Position numbers and translations under genes: made by a program. A stretch of 64,000 nucleotides of DNA, taken from contig NZ_CP022684.1 of NCBI RefSeq assembly GCF_002863865.1, positions 2,695,501-2,759,500 of the forward strand, in the 5' to 3' direction. Position 1 is the first letter of the stretch, and each line of letters begins with the position of its first letter. This DNA comes from Ketobacter alkanivorans. Lineage in GTDB: Bacteria > Pseudomonadota > Gammaproteobacteria > Pseudomonadales > Ketobacteraceae. Below are positions 32,878 through 42,316 of the stretch, piece after piece. The notes beneath the pieces were generated by a model. That model did not search any database and was not told where the DNA came from. It worked only from the letters and a program-made list of their open reading frames with translations.

Positions 32878-33419
32878 TGTGGGCGGTGCTGGAAGCCTTT
32901 GCCATTGTGCGGGATTTCCACTTTGCCGGTGGTATTGTGCTGTGGACCATCGGCATCAATACCCTGCTGATGTGGACGATGATCTGTGAGCGAGTTCTGT
33001 ATTATCGCTTTGCCCTGCCCAAAGATGTCAATCGAGTTACTCACGCGTGGTTTTCCCGCGATGATCGCAGCTCTTGGTATGCACAGCAAATTCGTCAGCG
33101 TCTGGTGGCCGACATCAGTATTCACGCGCATTTTTCCTTGCCCGTTATCAAAACCCTGATCACCCTGTGCCCATTGTTTGGTTTGCTGGGCACGGTAACC
33201 GGTATGATCGAAATTTTTGATGTTATGAATGCCTTTGGCATGAACAACACGCGCTCCATGGCATCGGGTATTTCCAAGGCTACCTTACCCACCATGGCAG
33301 GCATGGGATCTGCCATTTTTGGTTTGATGGCATACCGAACCTTGTTGCGTTATTACGAAAAGCAAGTGCAGGCCATTGCTGATCAACTTTCCCTGTCCAC
33401 TCGAGGAATCACCTCATGA
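32877..33419 (+). CDS. exbB: second ExbB/TolQ-like proton-channel protein
   Basis: 180 residues with three membrane helices. FHFAGGIVLWTIGINTLLMW forms the first; VIKTLITLCPLFGLLGTVTG MI and SGISKATLPTMAGMGSAIFG carry the channel motifs. It lacks the N-terminal periplasmic domain of the preceding paralogue. The TAATG-type overlap with that gene and the 4-bp overlap with exbD show coupled translation. Two ExbB-like proteins in one operon are usual for this DUF3450-linked system. Confidence 0.92.
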   Translation: MWAVLEAFAIVRDFHFAGGIVLWTIGINTLLMWTMICERVLYYRFALPKDVNRVTHAWFSRDDRSSWYAQQIRQRLVADISIHAHFSLPVIKTLITLCPLFGLLGTVTGMIEIFDVMNAFGMNNTRSMASGISKATLPTMAGMGSAIFGLMAYRTLLRYYEKQVQAIADQLSLSTRGITS

Positions 33420-33823
33420 GACGGCCGTTTTATCGCGTTACTGAAGATGAAGATACCGGCATCGATATGACCCCTATGCTGGATATTGTATTTATCCTAC
33501 TGATATTTTTTGTGGTGACTGCCTCCTTTGTTAAGGAAACCGGTATTGATGTAAACCGCCCACAAGCCAAGACTGCCATCACCAAGGAGACCGCCAACAT
33601 AAAAATCGCCATCGATGCTAATGACGTGATCTGGATTGATCGCCGCCAAATCGATGATCGCAGTGTAAAACCAATGCTGGAAAGAATGCATATTGAAAAC
33701 CCCCAAGGGGCGCTTATTGTGCAGGCTGATCGCAAGTCTACTAATGATAAGTTGGTGCGGGTTATGGACGCTGCACGGCAGGCAGGTATTAATTCTATTT
33801 CCATTGCAGCAGTGGATCAGTAA
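33416..33823 (+). CDS. exbD: ExbD/TolR-family energy-transducing protein
   Basis: 135 residues with a single membrane helix near the N-terminus: DMTPMLDIVFILLIFFVVTA contains the membrane Asp (DIVF) essential for proton-coupled action. The periplasmic domain ends ARQAGINSISIAAVDQ as in TolR/ExbD. It pairs with the ExbB proteins to drive TonB. Its last base overlaps the tonB ATG. Confidence 0.94.
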   Translation: MRRPFYRVTEDEDTGIDMTPMLDIVFILLIFFVVTASFVKETGIDVNRPQAKTAITKETANIKIAIDANDVIWIDRRQIDDRSVKPMLERMHIENPQGALIVQADRKSTNDKLVRVMDAARQAGINSISIAAVDQ

Positions 33824-34434
33824 TGATCGTCAGACGCTACATAATTGCGTTTTTTATAGCGTTTGGCGTGGTAACGTTTCTGTTCGCGCTGATGATCACG
33901 TTAATTAAAACCAGTGAAGTACCCGTAAGCAGTAACGGTGCGCTGAACATGGTGGATTTTATTCGCTCCAAAAAAGATCGCGATTTGGAACTGGAGCAAG
34001 CAAAACCGGAGCCGCCACCACAGCCTGCTAAGCCACCTCCACCGGCTGAATTGCAAATGGAATCCGTAAGCAATATAGCGGGGGAATCTTTTACGATTTC
34101 TGAGCAACCGGTTACGGACAGTTTTTCAGTTGAGCCTGGGTTTTCGATGGGTGAGGGTGATGGAGAATACTTACCCATTTATCGAGTGCCACCGCAATAC
34201 CCGCGCAAGGCTTTATTTGATCGGGTAGAAGGCTGGGTGGTTGTGGAATTTACTATTGGTACCCAGGGGGAAGTTAAAAATCCAAGAGTGGTCAAATCCG
34301 AACCCAGGGGTATTTTTGACCAGGCTGCTCTTGATGCCGTAAAGCGGTTTCGCTTTAAAGCCCGCACCATCGGAGGCACGCCCGTGGAAGTATCTGGCAT
34401 TCAAAACCGCATTCGATTCAAGTTGAAAAAATGA
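33823..34434 (+). CDS. tonB: TonB-family energy transducer
   Basis: 203 residues. An N-terminal membrane helix (IIAFFIAFGVVTFLFALMIT), a proline-rich linker (KPEPPPQPAKPPPPAELQ) and a C-terminal TonB domain: PIYRVPPQYPRKALFDRVEG, VVVEFTIGTQGEVKNPRVVK and DQAALDAVKRFRFKA. It links the ExbB/D motor to outer-membrane TonB-dependent receptors; no receptor gene is in the window. Short linker, so the reach across the periplasm is limited. Confidence 0.94.
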   Translation: MIVRRYIIAFFIAFGVVTFLFALMITLIKTSEVPVSSNGALNMVDFIRSKKDRDLELEQAKPEPPPQPAKPPPPAELQMESVSNIAGESFTISEQPVTDSFSVEPGFSMGEGDGEYLPIYRVPPQYPRKALFDRVEGWVVVEFTIGTQGEVKNPRVVKSEPRGIFDQAALDAVKRFRFKARTIGGTPVEVSGIQNRIRFKLKK

Positions 34435-35678
34435 TGACTTGGCGCAGGTTATTCAACTCATTGCTGTTGTCTGTTGCGTGTAGCATCGGCGGCGTTGCGA
34501 TGGCTGAAAACACGCCCACTCTCACCGCGTTGGTCTATAAAAAACTGGTTGAATCTCAACAAGCACTTCGTGATAAAAAACTGGATAGCTCGATGGCGAT
34601 TCTTCAGGGCATTGCCAACAACGTAGAGAATACACCCTACGATAACGCCATGATCTGGCACATGCTAGGTTACATCCATTATGAGCAGGGCGACCTTAAA
34701 TCTGCCGCCGAAGCGTTTGAGCGTGTGTTTGAGTTTGATGTTCCGCAAAGCCTGAGTCAAAGCAATCATAAGATTCTGGCGCAAACCTATATGGCGATGG
34801 ATCGGTATAAAGAGGCATTGCCTCATTTACGCAACTGGTTAGAGCATGCCGACCGTGATCAAGAAGAAGTGCATGTGCTGATCGCCCATTGCCTGTATGA
34901 AATCAAGCAGTTCAAATCCGCTGTTTCTCACTTGCAAACGGCCATTGATAGCTACCGCGTCATGGGCAAAGCACCTCTAGAGCCTTGGCTCAACCTGTTG
35001 CAAGCCAGCTTGGCGCAAATGGATGATGTCAAACACCGTATTGATACCATTAAGTTGCTGTTGGCCTGGTATCCTAAACCCGAATACTGGTTGGCATTAG
35101 CCAGCAGCTACGCCCAGCTCGAAAAAATGGATAACTACCTGGCCATTCTGGCTCTGGCTCAGCGCAAGGAATTACTCACCAGCGAATCCCAGTATGTGTC
35201 ATTAGCCAGTGTTTACTTTGCCCAGGGGGCCCCGCAAAAGGCCACCGAGATGCTCGAAGAGGGCATGCACAAACAATTGGTGCAACGCAATGTGCGCAAT
35301 TTGCGCTTTCTGGCCTCTGCCTACAGTATGGCCCGTGAATTTCAGGCTGCGCTGATTCCATTGCGGCAGGCAGCCGCCCTCTCCGAAGACGGCGAACTGG
35401 ACATTATGCTCGGTAATGCCTTGTATCAACTGGGCCGCTGGCAGGAAGCAAGCGCCGCGTTAGCCAAAGGCCTGGAGAAGGGCGAGGTGAAGCACACCAC
35501 CACAGCGTGGCTGTTACTGGGTCAGAGCCTGCTGAATTTGAAACAATACGACGATGCTATTGCAGCATTTGAACAGGCCGCACTGGATGAACAGCGAGCC
35601 GATCAGGCTCAACAGTGGTTGAAATACGTGCGCTATGAGAAAGAGCGACAGGAAAAATTGAAGTTGGAGGCAAGCTGA
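34431..35678 (+). CDS. tetratricopeptide-repeat periplasmic protein
   Basis: 415 residues. A signal peptide (LFNSLLLSVACSIGGVAMA) followed by TPR-type helical repeats across residues ~35-410 (NAMIWHMLGYIHYEQGDLKSA, ETYMAMDRYKEALPHL-like, TAWLLLGQSLLNLKQYDDAI). It is the last gene of the TonB operon, overlapping tonB by 4 bp; the same order DUF3450-ExbB-ExbB-ExbD-TonB-TPR occurs in many marine gammaproteobacteria. It probably serves as a scaffold for the transport system; this is inference. Confidence 0.9.
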   Translation: MMTWRRLFNSLLLSVACSIGGVAMAENTPTLTALVYKKLVESQQALRDKKLDSSMAILQGIANNVENTPYDNAMIWHMLGYIHYEQGDLKSAAEAFERVFEFDVPQSLSQSNHKILAQTYMAMDRYKEALPHLRNWLEHADRDQEEVHVLIAHCLYEIKQFKSAVSHLQTAIDSYRVMGKAPLEPWLNLLQASLAQMDDVKHRIDTIKLLLAWYPKPEYWLALASSYAQLEKMDNYLAILALAQRKELLTSESQYVSLASVYFAQGAPQKATEMLEEGMHKQLVQRNVRNLRFLASAYSMAREFQAALIPLRQAAALSEDGELDIMLGNALYQLGRWQEASAALAKGLEKGEVKHTTTAWLLLGQSLLNLKQYDDAIAAFEQAALDEQRADQAQQWLKYVRYEKERQEKLKLEAS

Positions 35679-35680
35679 TC

Positions 35681-36658
35681 ATGAAAGCCATTGTTATCGG
35701 AGCAGACAAATCACTGAGCTGGCAGCAGCTGGATTCAGAACCCGCGCCAGGCCCAAGCCAGGTAGCCATCAAAGTGCACGCCACGGCGGTTAATCGAGCC
35801 GATCTGATGCAACGGGCCGGTTTGTATCCACCACCACCGGGAGCCAGCGCTGTATTAGGGCTGGAATGCGCCGGTGAAATCAGCGCCGTGGGCGATGCCG
35901 TAACTCAATGGCAGGTGGGCGATCGGGTTTGCGCTCTGCTGGCCGGGGGCGGCTATGCAGAAACTGTGGTCTGTCACGCTGATCATGTATTGCCCATTCC
36001 TGCTGGATTCAGCTTTAGCGATGCTGCTGCACTGCCTGAAGTATTCGCCACCGCCTGGCTCAACCTGTTTATGCTAGCAGAGCTAAAACCAGGCCAAAAA
36101 GCGCTGCTGCACGCAGGCGCCAGTGGTGTCGGTACTGCTGCCATTCAATTGTGCAAAGCCATGGGCAACCCGGTATTCGTCACAGTAGGAGATCAAACCA
36201 AGCTCGATACCTGCCTGCAACTGGGTGCCGATGGCGGCCATGTACGCAGCGATGGTGAATTTGAAAATGCAGTCAAGACCTGGGCGGGCAAGTCCGGTGT
36301 CTCGGCAATACTTGATCCAGTTGGCGGCAACTATCTTGAGCAAAACGTAAGATGCCTGGATACCGATGGCAGTTTGGTGATCATAGGCCTGATGGGGGGC
36401 CGCAGCGCACCGCTGGATATTGGCCGTTTGCTGGTGAAACGGATTCGCGTGGTGGGGTCGACCCTGCGCAGCCGAGACGACTCCAGCAAAGCAGAGATCA
36501 TTACCCAGCTGAAACAGCGGATTTGGCCACTGTTTGACTCGGGCGCAATCAAACCTATAATCCACAGCCGCTTCCCCATAGAGGAAGCCGACGCTGCCTT
36601 CGCATTGGTGGCCAGTAACCAGACCATCGGGAAGGTGATTCTGGAACTGCCACGGTAG
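35681..36658 (+). CDS. NAD(P)H quinone oxidoreductase, PIG3/zeta-crystallin-like (MDR family)
   Basis: 325 residues. A GroES-like N-terminal domain (VHATAVNRADLMQRAGLYPP, LGLECAGEISAVGD) and a Rossmann domain with LLHAGASGVGTAAIQLCKAM (~residue 145). No zinc-ligand cysteines, as expected for the quinone-reductase branch of the medium-chain dehydrogenases; PIG3-type. Reduces quinones with NADPH (family knowledge). It begins two bases after the TPR gene, so it may be transcribed with the TonB operon, although the function is unrelated. Confidence 0.93.
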   Translation: MKAIVIGADKSLSWQQLDSEPAPGPSQVAIKVHATAVNRADLMQRAGLYPPPPGASAVLGLECAGEISAVGDAVTQWQVGDRVCALLAGGGYAETVVCHADHVLPIPAGFSFSDAAALPEVFATAWLNLFMLAELKPGQKALLHAGASGVGTAAIQLCKAMGNPVFVTVGDQTKLDTCLQLGADGGHVRSDGEFENAVKTWAGKSGVSAILDPVGGNYLEQNVRCLDTDGSLVIIGLMGGRSAPLDIGRLLVKRIRVVGSTLRSRDDSSKAEIITQLKQRIWPLFDSGAIKPIIHSRFPIEEADAAFALVASNQTIGKVILELPR

Positions 36659-36721
36659 CCAACGTAATCGTTACCTGCATTATTCAGGTATCATTGGTAG
36701 TATTAATGAAACGATCAGCAG

Positions 36722-37381
36722 ATGGGAGCAGATCACGTGGAAGCACAAGCGCTGAATGAGCCGGAATCGGTCATTGAAATTGAGGACTTGAGCCTGTTTT
36801 CCGATCAGGGTGATCTGTTTAATGCGGCCGATACCAAAACATTTAACACTGTGCGCCTCAATCAAACCATCGCCAACTCCGCCCATCGTGCCCTGCAAGT
36901 CTGCAACGCCCAAGCGCAGTTGATGCTGGCCAAATACCAATCCGACAACGTGGATGAAATGAAAATCGCCCGGCTCAAAGCGGAGCACATCGCCTATGAT
37001 CTGGGGGATTCTGAATACGATCCCGACGCTGATCGCGATAACCCCTTCGATGAATCCATTTTGGCTAACGCCTGGCAGGATGGTTACGAAAGCGCCCGCA
37101 GTGCCAAACGCTTCCGGCCCATGTTGCAAATTGAGCAAAAGTTTTGGGAGGAAGGGGTGAACACCGAAGACGCCCGCTCCCAATATGAACTCTGCGCTTT
37201 ACAGCTCTATCGTATTGCATCCCGTCTGGAGGAAGGCGATCAGGCTGAGCGCGCCAAACGATTAGCCATGGAAATGTGTCGCTACAACGAAGGCGAAATG
37301 CCTTCTAACAATCGGCAGGCTGAGATCGATCTTTTTATGGCGAAACAAACCGAGCGCATTGCTAAAACCATCGATTTTTAA
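36722..37381 (+). CDS. hypothetical acidic protein, 219 aa
   Basis: Soluble, acidic and mostly helical, without signal peptide. Segments such as RLNQTIANSAHRALQVCNAQ, DPDADRDNPFDESILANAWQ and EVRAxxxx-free EEGDQAERAKRLAMEMCRYN look like an ordinary cytoplasmic protein. No domain recognised. The ATG at 36722 has no strong ribosome binding site; a GTG at 36737 is an alternative. It ends at a clear hairpin (37424-37449). Confidence 0.7.
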   Translation: MGADHVEAQALNEPESVIEIEDLSLFSDQGDLFNAADTKTFNTVRLNQTIANSAHRALQVCNAQAQLMLAKYQSDNVDEMKIARLKAEHIAYDLGDSEYDPDADRDNPFDESILANAWQDGYESARSAKRFRPMLQIEQKFWEEGVNTEDARSQYELCALQLYRIASRLEEGDQAERAKRLAMEMCRYNEGEMPSNNRQAEIDLFMAKQTERIAKTIDF

Positions 37382-37423
37382 CACCTGCATCGTTACTACT
37401 GATTACGTAGTTAACTACTACTC

Positions 37424-37449
37424 AAACCGTAGTTGGTTACTACGGTTTT
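37424..37449 (+). terminator. terminator-like hairpin
   Basis: AAACCGTAGT / ACTACGGTTT, a perfect 10-bp stem with a 5-nt loop, followed by TTGGG. The short T-tail makes it a moderate terminator. It follows the 219-aa gene by 42 bp. Confidence 0.6.
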
Positions 37450-37559
37450 GGGATTAGAACCTTAATCCCTGCCCCCCTATCATGCCTCCATCAAAGCGAA
37501 TCACCAGTATCGACTCTTGATGACACTTCCTACGCTTTATTCTTTCATGGAGGCAAAAC

Positions 37560-38906
37560 ATGAAATTTGTTCATTTCAACTTCATTAAATGCATAACCGG
37601 CGCGATGCTTTGCGCATCCATCGGCTTGACTACTAATAGCCATGCCCTTGCTCCGGTCAATACAGATCCCACCACACCACCCGACTTGGGGCTACCGGCA
37701 GCACCCACCCTTTCCGTATCACGCAGTTCTATATCGCTGAGCTTGAGCATGAAGGACAGCTCAAACGAAGAAGACGGTTACTTTATCCAGATGCGCAACT
37801 CCAGTAATCAATGGGTCACCGTTCGCAGTAGCGGACCTTTGCACTCATACCAGTCCATCTCTGATACCCGTTGGGGGCTGAAACCGGATACTCGCTATTG
37901 CTTCCGTGGCGCTGCGTTTAACGCAATGGGCAATAGCTATTCAAAAATCAAATGCGCCTATACCTATGATGGTAATGAAAATTCGGTATGGCGAGTGCAG
38001 CTGGCGGTTGAAACCGGTGCCGGTGTGCATAGCGGTACCAACGACCAGGTGTGGGTGCGCATGAATTCCTCGTCTGTGAACGAATATCCACACGGCAATC
38101 TCACAGTGGTGGATTATCCATTTTCGGATTTTAGCCGTGTTACGACGCATACCGTTGATCTTAACCTGACCGGCCTGTCACAAATGAGTGACATCAATAC
38201 TCTATCCCTTTACAAACAAGGCACTGACGACTGGTGTATCAAATCCGTTAAGCTGCTGGTGAACGGTATTGAGGTGTTTGTGAAAGATTACTCCAGCGCC
38301 AGTTCAGACTGCCAGATAATGCCGAGTTTATTTCCCGGTTTTGATATGTTGAGTTTTGACCGCTCAACGCTGCGTACTGCCAACGCATGGCATAGCTATG
38401 ACGAGGATATTGCTCTGAGTCTGTTGGGTACCTTCGGCATTAGAAATACTGAGCTGGTATCCCGCCTGTCTGGCATGATCGGCCATAAAATGTATTTCAA
38501 TGAACTTAGCTGGCGCGACGGTTATTATGATACCCCCATCTCTATTACCCCTGTCTGCAACAGCGCTAATCAATGTGATCGCCTGAATGTGGATCTGAAC
38601 CTGTTAGCCGATGTCAGTATTCTGGATTTAGGCAATCTACACCCTAACGTAGACATCAATTTTGATTTGCTGGTGGAATGCGGTACCAACGAGTTAATCA
38701 TCAGCACGGAAAACTTCTCTGTATCTGCAGATTCCGTCCTGGCGCAGGAAATACTCAGCCTCAGCCTGGTCAACTATGTGGATGGCCAGGTGGAATCGGC
38801 TATTCGCGATGCCTGGGACGCCATATCACAGTCCGTGCCAGGGATTCCCCAGTGTGAAGTGCAAGTTACCCAAGACGGCGATGTATATTTGCTATTAGCA
38901 GAGTAG
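37560..38906 (+). CDS. exported multidomain protein with fibronectin type III-like domain
   Basis: 448 residues with GGAGG upstream of the ATG. Signal peptide (to ~A30), then an Fn3-like domain (residues ~45-140; DSSNEEDGYFIQMRNSSNQW, LKPDTRYCFRGAAFNAMGNS). Next, VWRVQLAVETGAGVHSGTND ... DWCIKSVKLLVNGIEV resembles a PLAT/LH2-like beta-sandwich (weak), and a C-terminal ~160-residue beta-rich region ends in several cysteines. No catalytic motif. Possibly a surface or secreted binding protein. A hairpin terminator follows. Confidence 0.75.
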   Translation: MKFVHFNFIKCITGAMLCASIGLTTNSHALAPVNTDPTTPPDLGLPAAPTLSVSRSSISLSLSMKDSSNEEDGYFIQMRNSSNQWVTVRSSGPLHSYQSISDTRWGLKPDTRYCFRGAAFNAMGNSYSKIKCAYTYDGNENSVWRVQLAVETGAGVHSGTNDQVWVRMNSSSVNEYPHGNLTVVDYPFSDFSRVTTHTVDLNLTGLSQMSDINTLSLYKQGTDDWCIKSVKLLVNGIEVFVKDYSSASSDCQIMPSLFPGFDMLSFDRSTLRTANAWHSYDEDIALSLLGTFGIRNTELVSRLSGMIGHKMYFNELSWRDGYYDTPISITPVCNSANQCDRLNVDLNLLADVSILDLGNLHPNVDINFDLLVECGTNELIISTENFSVSADSVLAQEILSLSLVNYVDGQVESAIRDAWDAISQSVPGIPQCEVQVTQDGDVYLLLAE

Positions 38907-38936
38907 TGTATCCATCCAGATCAGCTTTTAACCCAC

Positions 38937-38964
38937 TGCAGCACACTTCTATCGGTGTGCTGCA
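38937..38964 (+). terminator. rho-independent-like terminator
   Basis: TGCAGCACAC and GTGTGCTGCA form a perfect 10-bp stem with an 8-nt loop (TTCTATCG), followed by ACTATTTC. It lies 30 bp after the Fn3-like protein gene. Confidence 0.7.
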
Positions 38965-39106
38965 ACTATTTCATTACCTTATATACAAGTTAACCTACTG
39001 TTTTATATAGCTATATTTACTGTTACGACTCCTGCTGGCACACCGCGCCAAAACTCCTACACTTAGTGTATAAGCTTAAAACACAGGATGGTGTACTGGT
39101 AATCCC

Positions 39107-40759
39107 ATGGCGTTGGATCTTATCCCCTACCATAAGAAGAACGTGCTGATCATTGAAGATCTGGCAGAGATGCGTTCCTCCATGAAATCCATGTTGGCCA
39201 ATATGGGTGTCCAGTCCATGGAGACTGTGAATAACGGTGAAGATGCGCTCGCCAAGTTGGCAATGAATCGCTATCACATCGTGTTCTCTGATTATGAATT
39301 GGGCCGGGGTAAGGATGGCCAGCAGATTCTGGAAGAGGTTCGTCACTCCGGGCTTATCCCCGCCTCCACTGTTTATATTATGGTTACCGCAGCCCAGACC
39401 GTCGAAATGGTAATGGGCGCCTTGGAATATGAGCCCGATGGCTACATCACCAAACCGGTTACGTTGGAAATCCTGCGCACCCGCTTGAATCGGATCATTC
39501 GCACCAAAGATGTGTACCGGGAAATCAATCTTGCCATTGATAAGAAAGACATCAATGGCGCGTTAGAGGCCTGTAACCGCTTGGCGGTGGAGAAACCTAA
39601 GTTCGCGCTTCCGGCCTACCGCATTAAGGGCAAACTACTGATCAGCGAAAAGCGCTTCGACGAAGCCAAGGACATTTACGACACCGTACTGGGCATCAAG
39701 CGCGTCGCCTGGGCGGTGCTGGGCATGGGTAAGGTGGAATATTTTCAGGGCAACTACGATGAAGCCCAAAAATTGTTGGAGAGTCTGGCCCAAACCCGTT
39801 CCAAGTATGTCGAAGCCTTTGACTGGCTTTCCAAAGTATTGGAATCCCAGGGTAAATTCAAAGCCGCTCAAAAAGTGCTGGAACAAGCCATCGCAGAATC
39901 CCCTAAATCCGTATTACGGCAGCAGGAACTGGCCAGGTTGGCGGAGCTGAATGGTGATATGGAAGCCATGTACAAAGGTTGCCGCAAAGCCACCGGTTTG
40001 TCGAAGAACTCGGTATTCAAAAATGCCGATAACCTGATTCGATATGCTAAGGCGCTTCAACCCAAGATCAAGCATGGCAGTATGCGTGATCAAAAGATCG
40101 CCATCAGCGAAGCCTTTGGTTTGGTGGAATCCGCCAAAACAGAATTCCATCTGAGCCTTTCCCAAATGGTGAAATGTGGATTGGTGGAAGCTCAAACTCT
40201 ATTTAACAGCGGTAAAACGCTGGAAGGCAAGATGGCCTACCGTGCGGTTAGTACCATGATCAAAGACAGCAGCGCTCTGTCGTTGGATGATCAGCTGGAT
40301 GTACTGGTGGCCAAGCTACAGTTCGAAGATGAGCCAGAGGCCCAAGCCTATGGCGATGATATTTTGAAAAAAATCGGCGGTAATCGGCGTCTGCAAACAA
40401 AGTACTATGGCATTCTTGATTTTCATCTGTCGAAGATACCGGAAGCTCGGCTGGAATTGCTGAAACGGCGTGGCAGTGAACTGCTGAGTATTAAGGAATA
40501 TGAAGAGGCCTGGGAAGTGTTGTACAAAGCCACACGCCTGCCCTGTGCCGACGTTGACTGCCAACTGGACGCGCTGAAAGCCATTGTCAATTTATACAAG
40601 CAGGGGGAGCGTTCGTCTGATTACCTGGGTCAGGCCAACGAGCTGTTTAATCTGCTGCAGAACATGGACAGTGGCGATCCCCGTTACCCCTCGCTGGAAA
40701 AACTCCGACTGCAATGGGCCGAGCAACAACCTGATGACGAACAATCCGCAACTGGCTGA
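39107..40759 (+). CDS. response-regulator receiver protein with TPR-rich output region
   Basis: 550 residues. Residues ~10-130 are a CheY-like receiver: acidic pair E17/D18, phospho-accepting Asp62 (IVFSDYELG), Thr94 and Lys116 (YITKP). The remainder is a TPR-type helical array (ALPAYRIKGKLLISEKRFDE, AVLGMGKVEYFQGNYDEAQK, AFDWLSKVLESQGKFKAAQK). There is no DNA-binding or enzymatic output domain, so signalling is probably by protein interaction. The small histidine kinase gene downstream overlaps its end by 26 bp, making a probable cognate pair. Confidence 0.9.
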   Translation: MALDLIPYHKKNVLIIEDLAEMRSSMKSMLANMGVQSMETVNNGEDALAKLAMNRYHIVFSDYELGRGKDGQQILEEVRHSGLIPASTVYIMVTAAQTVEMVMGALEYEPDGYITKPVTLEILRTRLNRIIRTKDVYREINLAIDKKDINGALEACNRLAVEKPKFALPAYRIKGKLLISEKRFDEAKDIYDTVLGIKRVAWAVLGMGKVEYFQGNYDEAQKLLESLAQTRSKYVEAFDWLSKVLESQGKFKAAQKVLEQAIAESPKSVLRQQELARLAELNGDMEAMYKGCRKATGLSKNSVFKNADNLIRYAKALQPKIKHGSMRDQKIAISEAFGLVESAKTEFHLSLSQMVKCGLVEAQTLFNSGKTLEGKMAYRAVSTMIKDSSALSLDDQLDVLVAKLQFEDEPEAQAYGDDILKKIGGNRRLQTKYYGILDFHLSKIPEARLELLKRRGSELLSIKEYEEAWEVLYKATRLPCADVDCQLDALKAIVNLYKQGERSSDYLGQANELFNLLQNMDSGDPRYPSLEKLRLQWAEQQPDDEQSATG

Positions 40760-41420
40760 TCAGCTACTCGCTGCTTCTATCCACGAAATCAAAAATCGCT
40801 TTGGGCTGGTGTTTTCGCAACTGGATCAGTTGCTGGCAGCATTGCCTTTGGATGAAAGCCTGAATCAAAGCGCAGAGCAGATTAAGAGCGAGGCAGAATT
40901 CATCGGCGCTGAATTGGTACGGGTGTTGGCCAGTTATAAAACCCTGGAGGGCGATAACCTGATCAATCAGGATCAGCAGTTTCTGGTTGATTTTCTGGAA
41001 GAGAAAGTGGCCCGCCATGCCAACACCATTCGCGCCCACCACCTGAATTTAAGCTACGACAGTGATGAGGAATTGGATGGTTTTTTCGACGCCGGTGTCG
41101 TCAATATCGTGCTGGATACGACAATCTACAATGCGGTGAAAGAGGGCGCCAAAACTATTCTTCTGAGCGCTGATTATGTGGATGACTATTATCTACGGAT
41201 ACAGGTTCACGACGATGGCCCCGGCTTTCCGGCATCCATGCTGGAAACAGATTTCTCGCAAGGGCAAATCAAAAGCGATAGTCAATCTACTGGACTGGGT
41301 TTGTTTTTCGCCCAGCGCCTGATCAGTCAGCATCAGGAAGGGGAAAAGCAGGGCCGGGTCGAACTGGGTAAAAGTGATCGTCTGTCCGGCGCCTGCGTCA
41401 GTCTGTTTCTACCGCAGTAG
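40734..41420 (+). CDS. small soluble sensor histidine kinase
   Basis: 228 residues from the ATG at 40734, inside the end of the receiver-TPR gene. His17 in ASIHEIKNRFGLV is the phospho-accepting H-box. The HATPase_c domain follows: NAVKEGAK (N box), HDDGPGFP (G1) and STGLGLFFAQRLIS (G2). There is no sensor or membrane domain, so input must come from a partner. The strict overlap with the receiver-TPR gene suggests translational coupling and a phosphorelay between them. Confidence 0.88.
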   Translation: MTNNPQLADQLLAASIHEIKNRFGLVFSQLDQLLAALPLDESLNQSAEQIKSEAEFIGAELVRVLASYKTLEGDNLINQDQQFLVDFLEEKVARHANTIRAHHLNLSYDSDEELDGFFDAGVVNIVLDTTIYNAVKEGAKTILLSADYVDDYYLRIQVHDDGPGFPASMLETDFSQGQIKSDSQSTGLGLFFAQRLISQHQEGEKQGRVELGKSDRLSGACVSLFLPQ

Positions 41421-41430
41421 GTTAATGGCG

Positions 41431-42102
41431 TTACCAGCTAATGTCGCTGCCGAAGCTGGAGAACTTGGGCCCAGAGCTCATGTTGTCTGGCATACCAAGG
41501 TTTATCGGCCCGCTACCGAACATCGGGGCGGGAGCAGGAGCAGTTGCCGGTGCTAACGCAGCCGATGCCCTGACCGCATTCACTTGTAAGAAGTTCTCCA
41601 CTCCAAAATTGTCTCTTAAAAAGGCCATATTACACATACCGTTTATATCGGCAGCCGGGTGTGCAGTCAGGTATTTTTGCATTGCCCAACCAGCCACAAA
41701 GGTTCCGGTTCGGCCTTGGCCATAGCCGCAATAAACCAACACAGCGCCCCCGGCATTGATCGCTGCATCGATTACGTTCGCCGCATTCTGTAGCTGAAAA
41801 ACACTAGGTGGTTGGTAATCGCCAACCTGGTAATGATGATGACTGATATTCGCGTTATTCAGCAACGTTCTTCCAACCTTGGGAATATCGTAATGGTTAG
41901 CACTGATGACACAATTGATGCCCTTGGACTTCAGATAGGTGATTTCTACGGGCCCCAGGGCATGCTTGCTGTCATTCGACGTATAACCAGGCTGCGAAGC
42001 CCGTGCTACAGCACCGTTGAGTGTCCATTGAAAATTAGTAAAGCCCATTTCTTTTCTTGTATGATTTTGATACGAATTTAAGCCAAATAGTTGGGCGGTC
42101 AT
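41431..42102 (-). CDS. tyrosine/dual-specificity protein phosphatase
   Basis: 223 residues from the ATG at 42102 (AAGG upstream). Signature loop VYCGYGQGRTGTF with Cys125 and Arg131 (C-x5-R), and an Asp at ~95 in YQVGDYQPP as the possible general acid. The N-terminal part (WTLNGAVARASQPGY) resembles the substrate-binding start of eukaryotic-like DSPs. The C-terminal ~45 residues are low-complexity, rich in Ala, Pro, Gly and Ser. No signal peptide. It is convergent with the histidine kinase gene. Confidence 0.85.
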   Translation of the reverse strand: MTAQLFGLNSYQNHTRKEMGFTNFQWTLNGAVARASQPGYTSNDSKHALGPVEITYLKSKGINCVISANHYDIPKVGRTLLNNANISHHHYQVGDYQPPSVFQLQNAANVIDAAINAGGAVLVYCGYGQGRTGTFVAGWAMQKYLTAHPAADINGMCNMAFLRDNFGVENFLQVNAVRASAALAPATAPAPAPMFGSGPINLGMPDNMSSGPKFSSFGSDISW

Positions 42103-42268
42103 GATGAATACCTTAATTTTATGGGTTGTTACCTTTAAATACGCAGCAAGCGCCATAAAAGTTGCAGTAGTTTTTGGTATTTCTGGATTTACAGGCCGTA
42201 CTCACGCAAAGGCTGCGGCTGTTCCATCGCAGACAATGCAAGTATCGAAGCTTTAACGCTAATCAGGC

Positions 42269-42274
42269 TATAAT
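42269..42274 (+). promoter_or_regulatory. candidate -10 element for glyQS
   Basis: TATAAT, 42 bp upstream of the glyQ ATG, with no clear -35 hexamer at 16-18 bp. Listed because it is the only consensus -10 in the gap between the divergent phosphatase and glyQ genes. Confidence 0.35.
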
Positions 42275-42316
42275 AGGCGCCTTTTGAATTCGAGCACTTC
42301 ACGATCAAGGTTTTCC

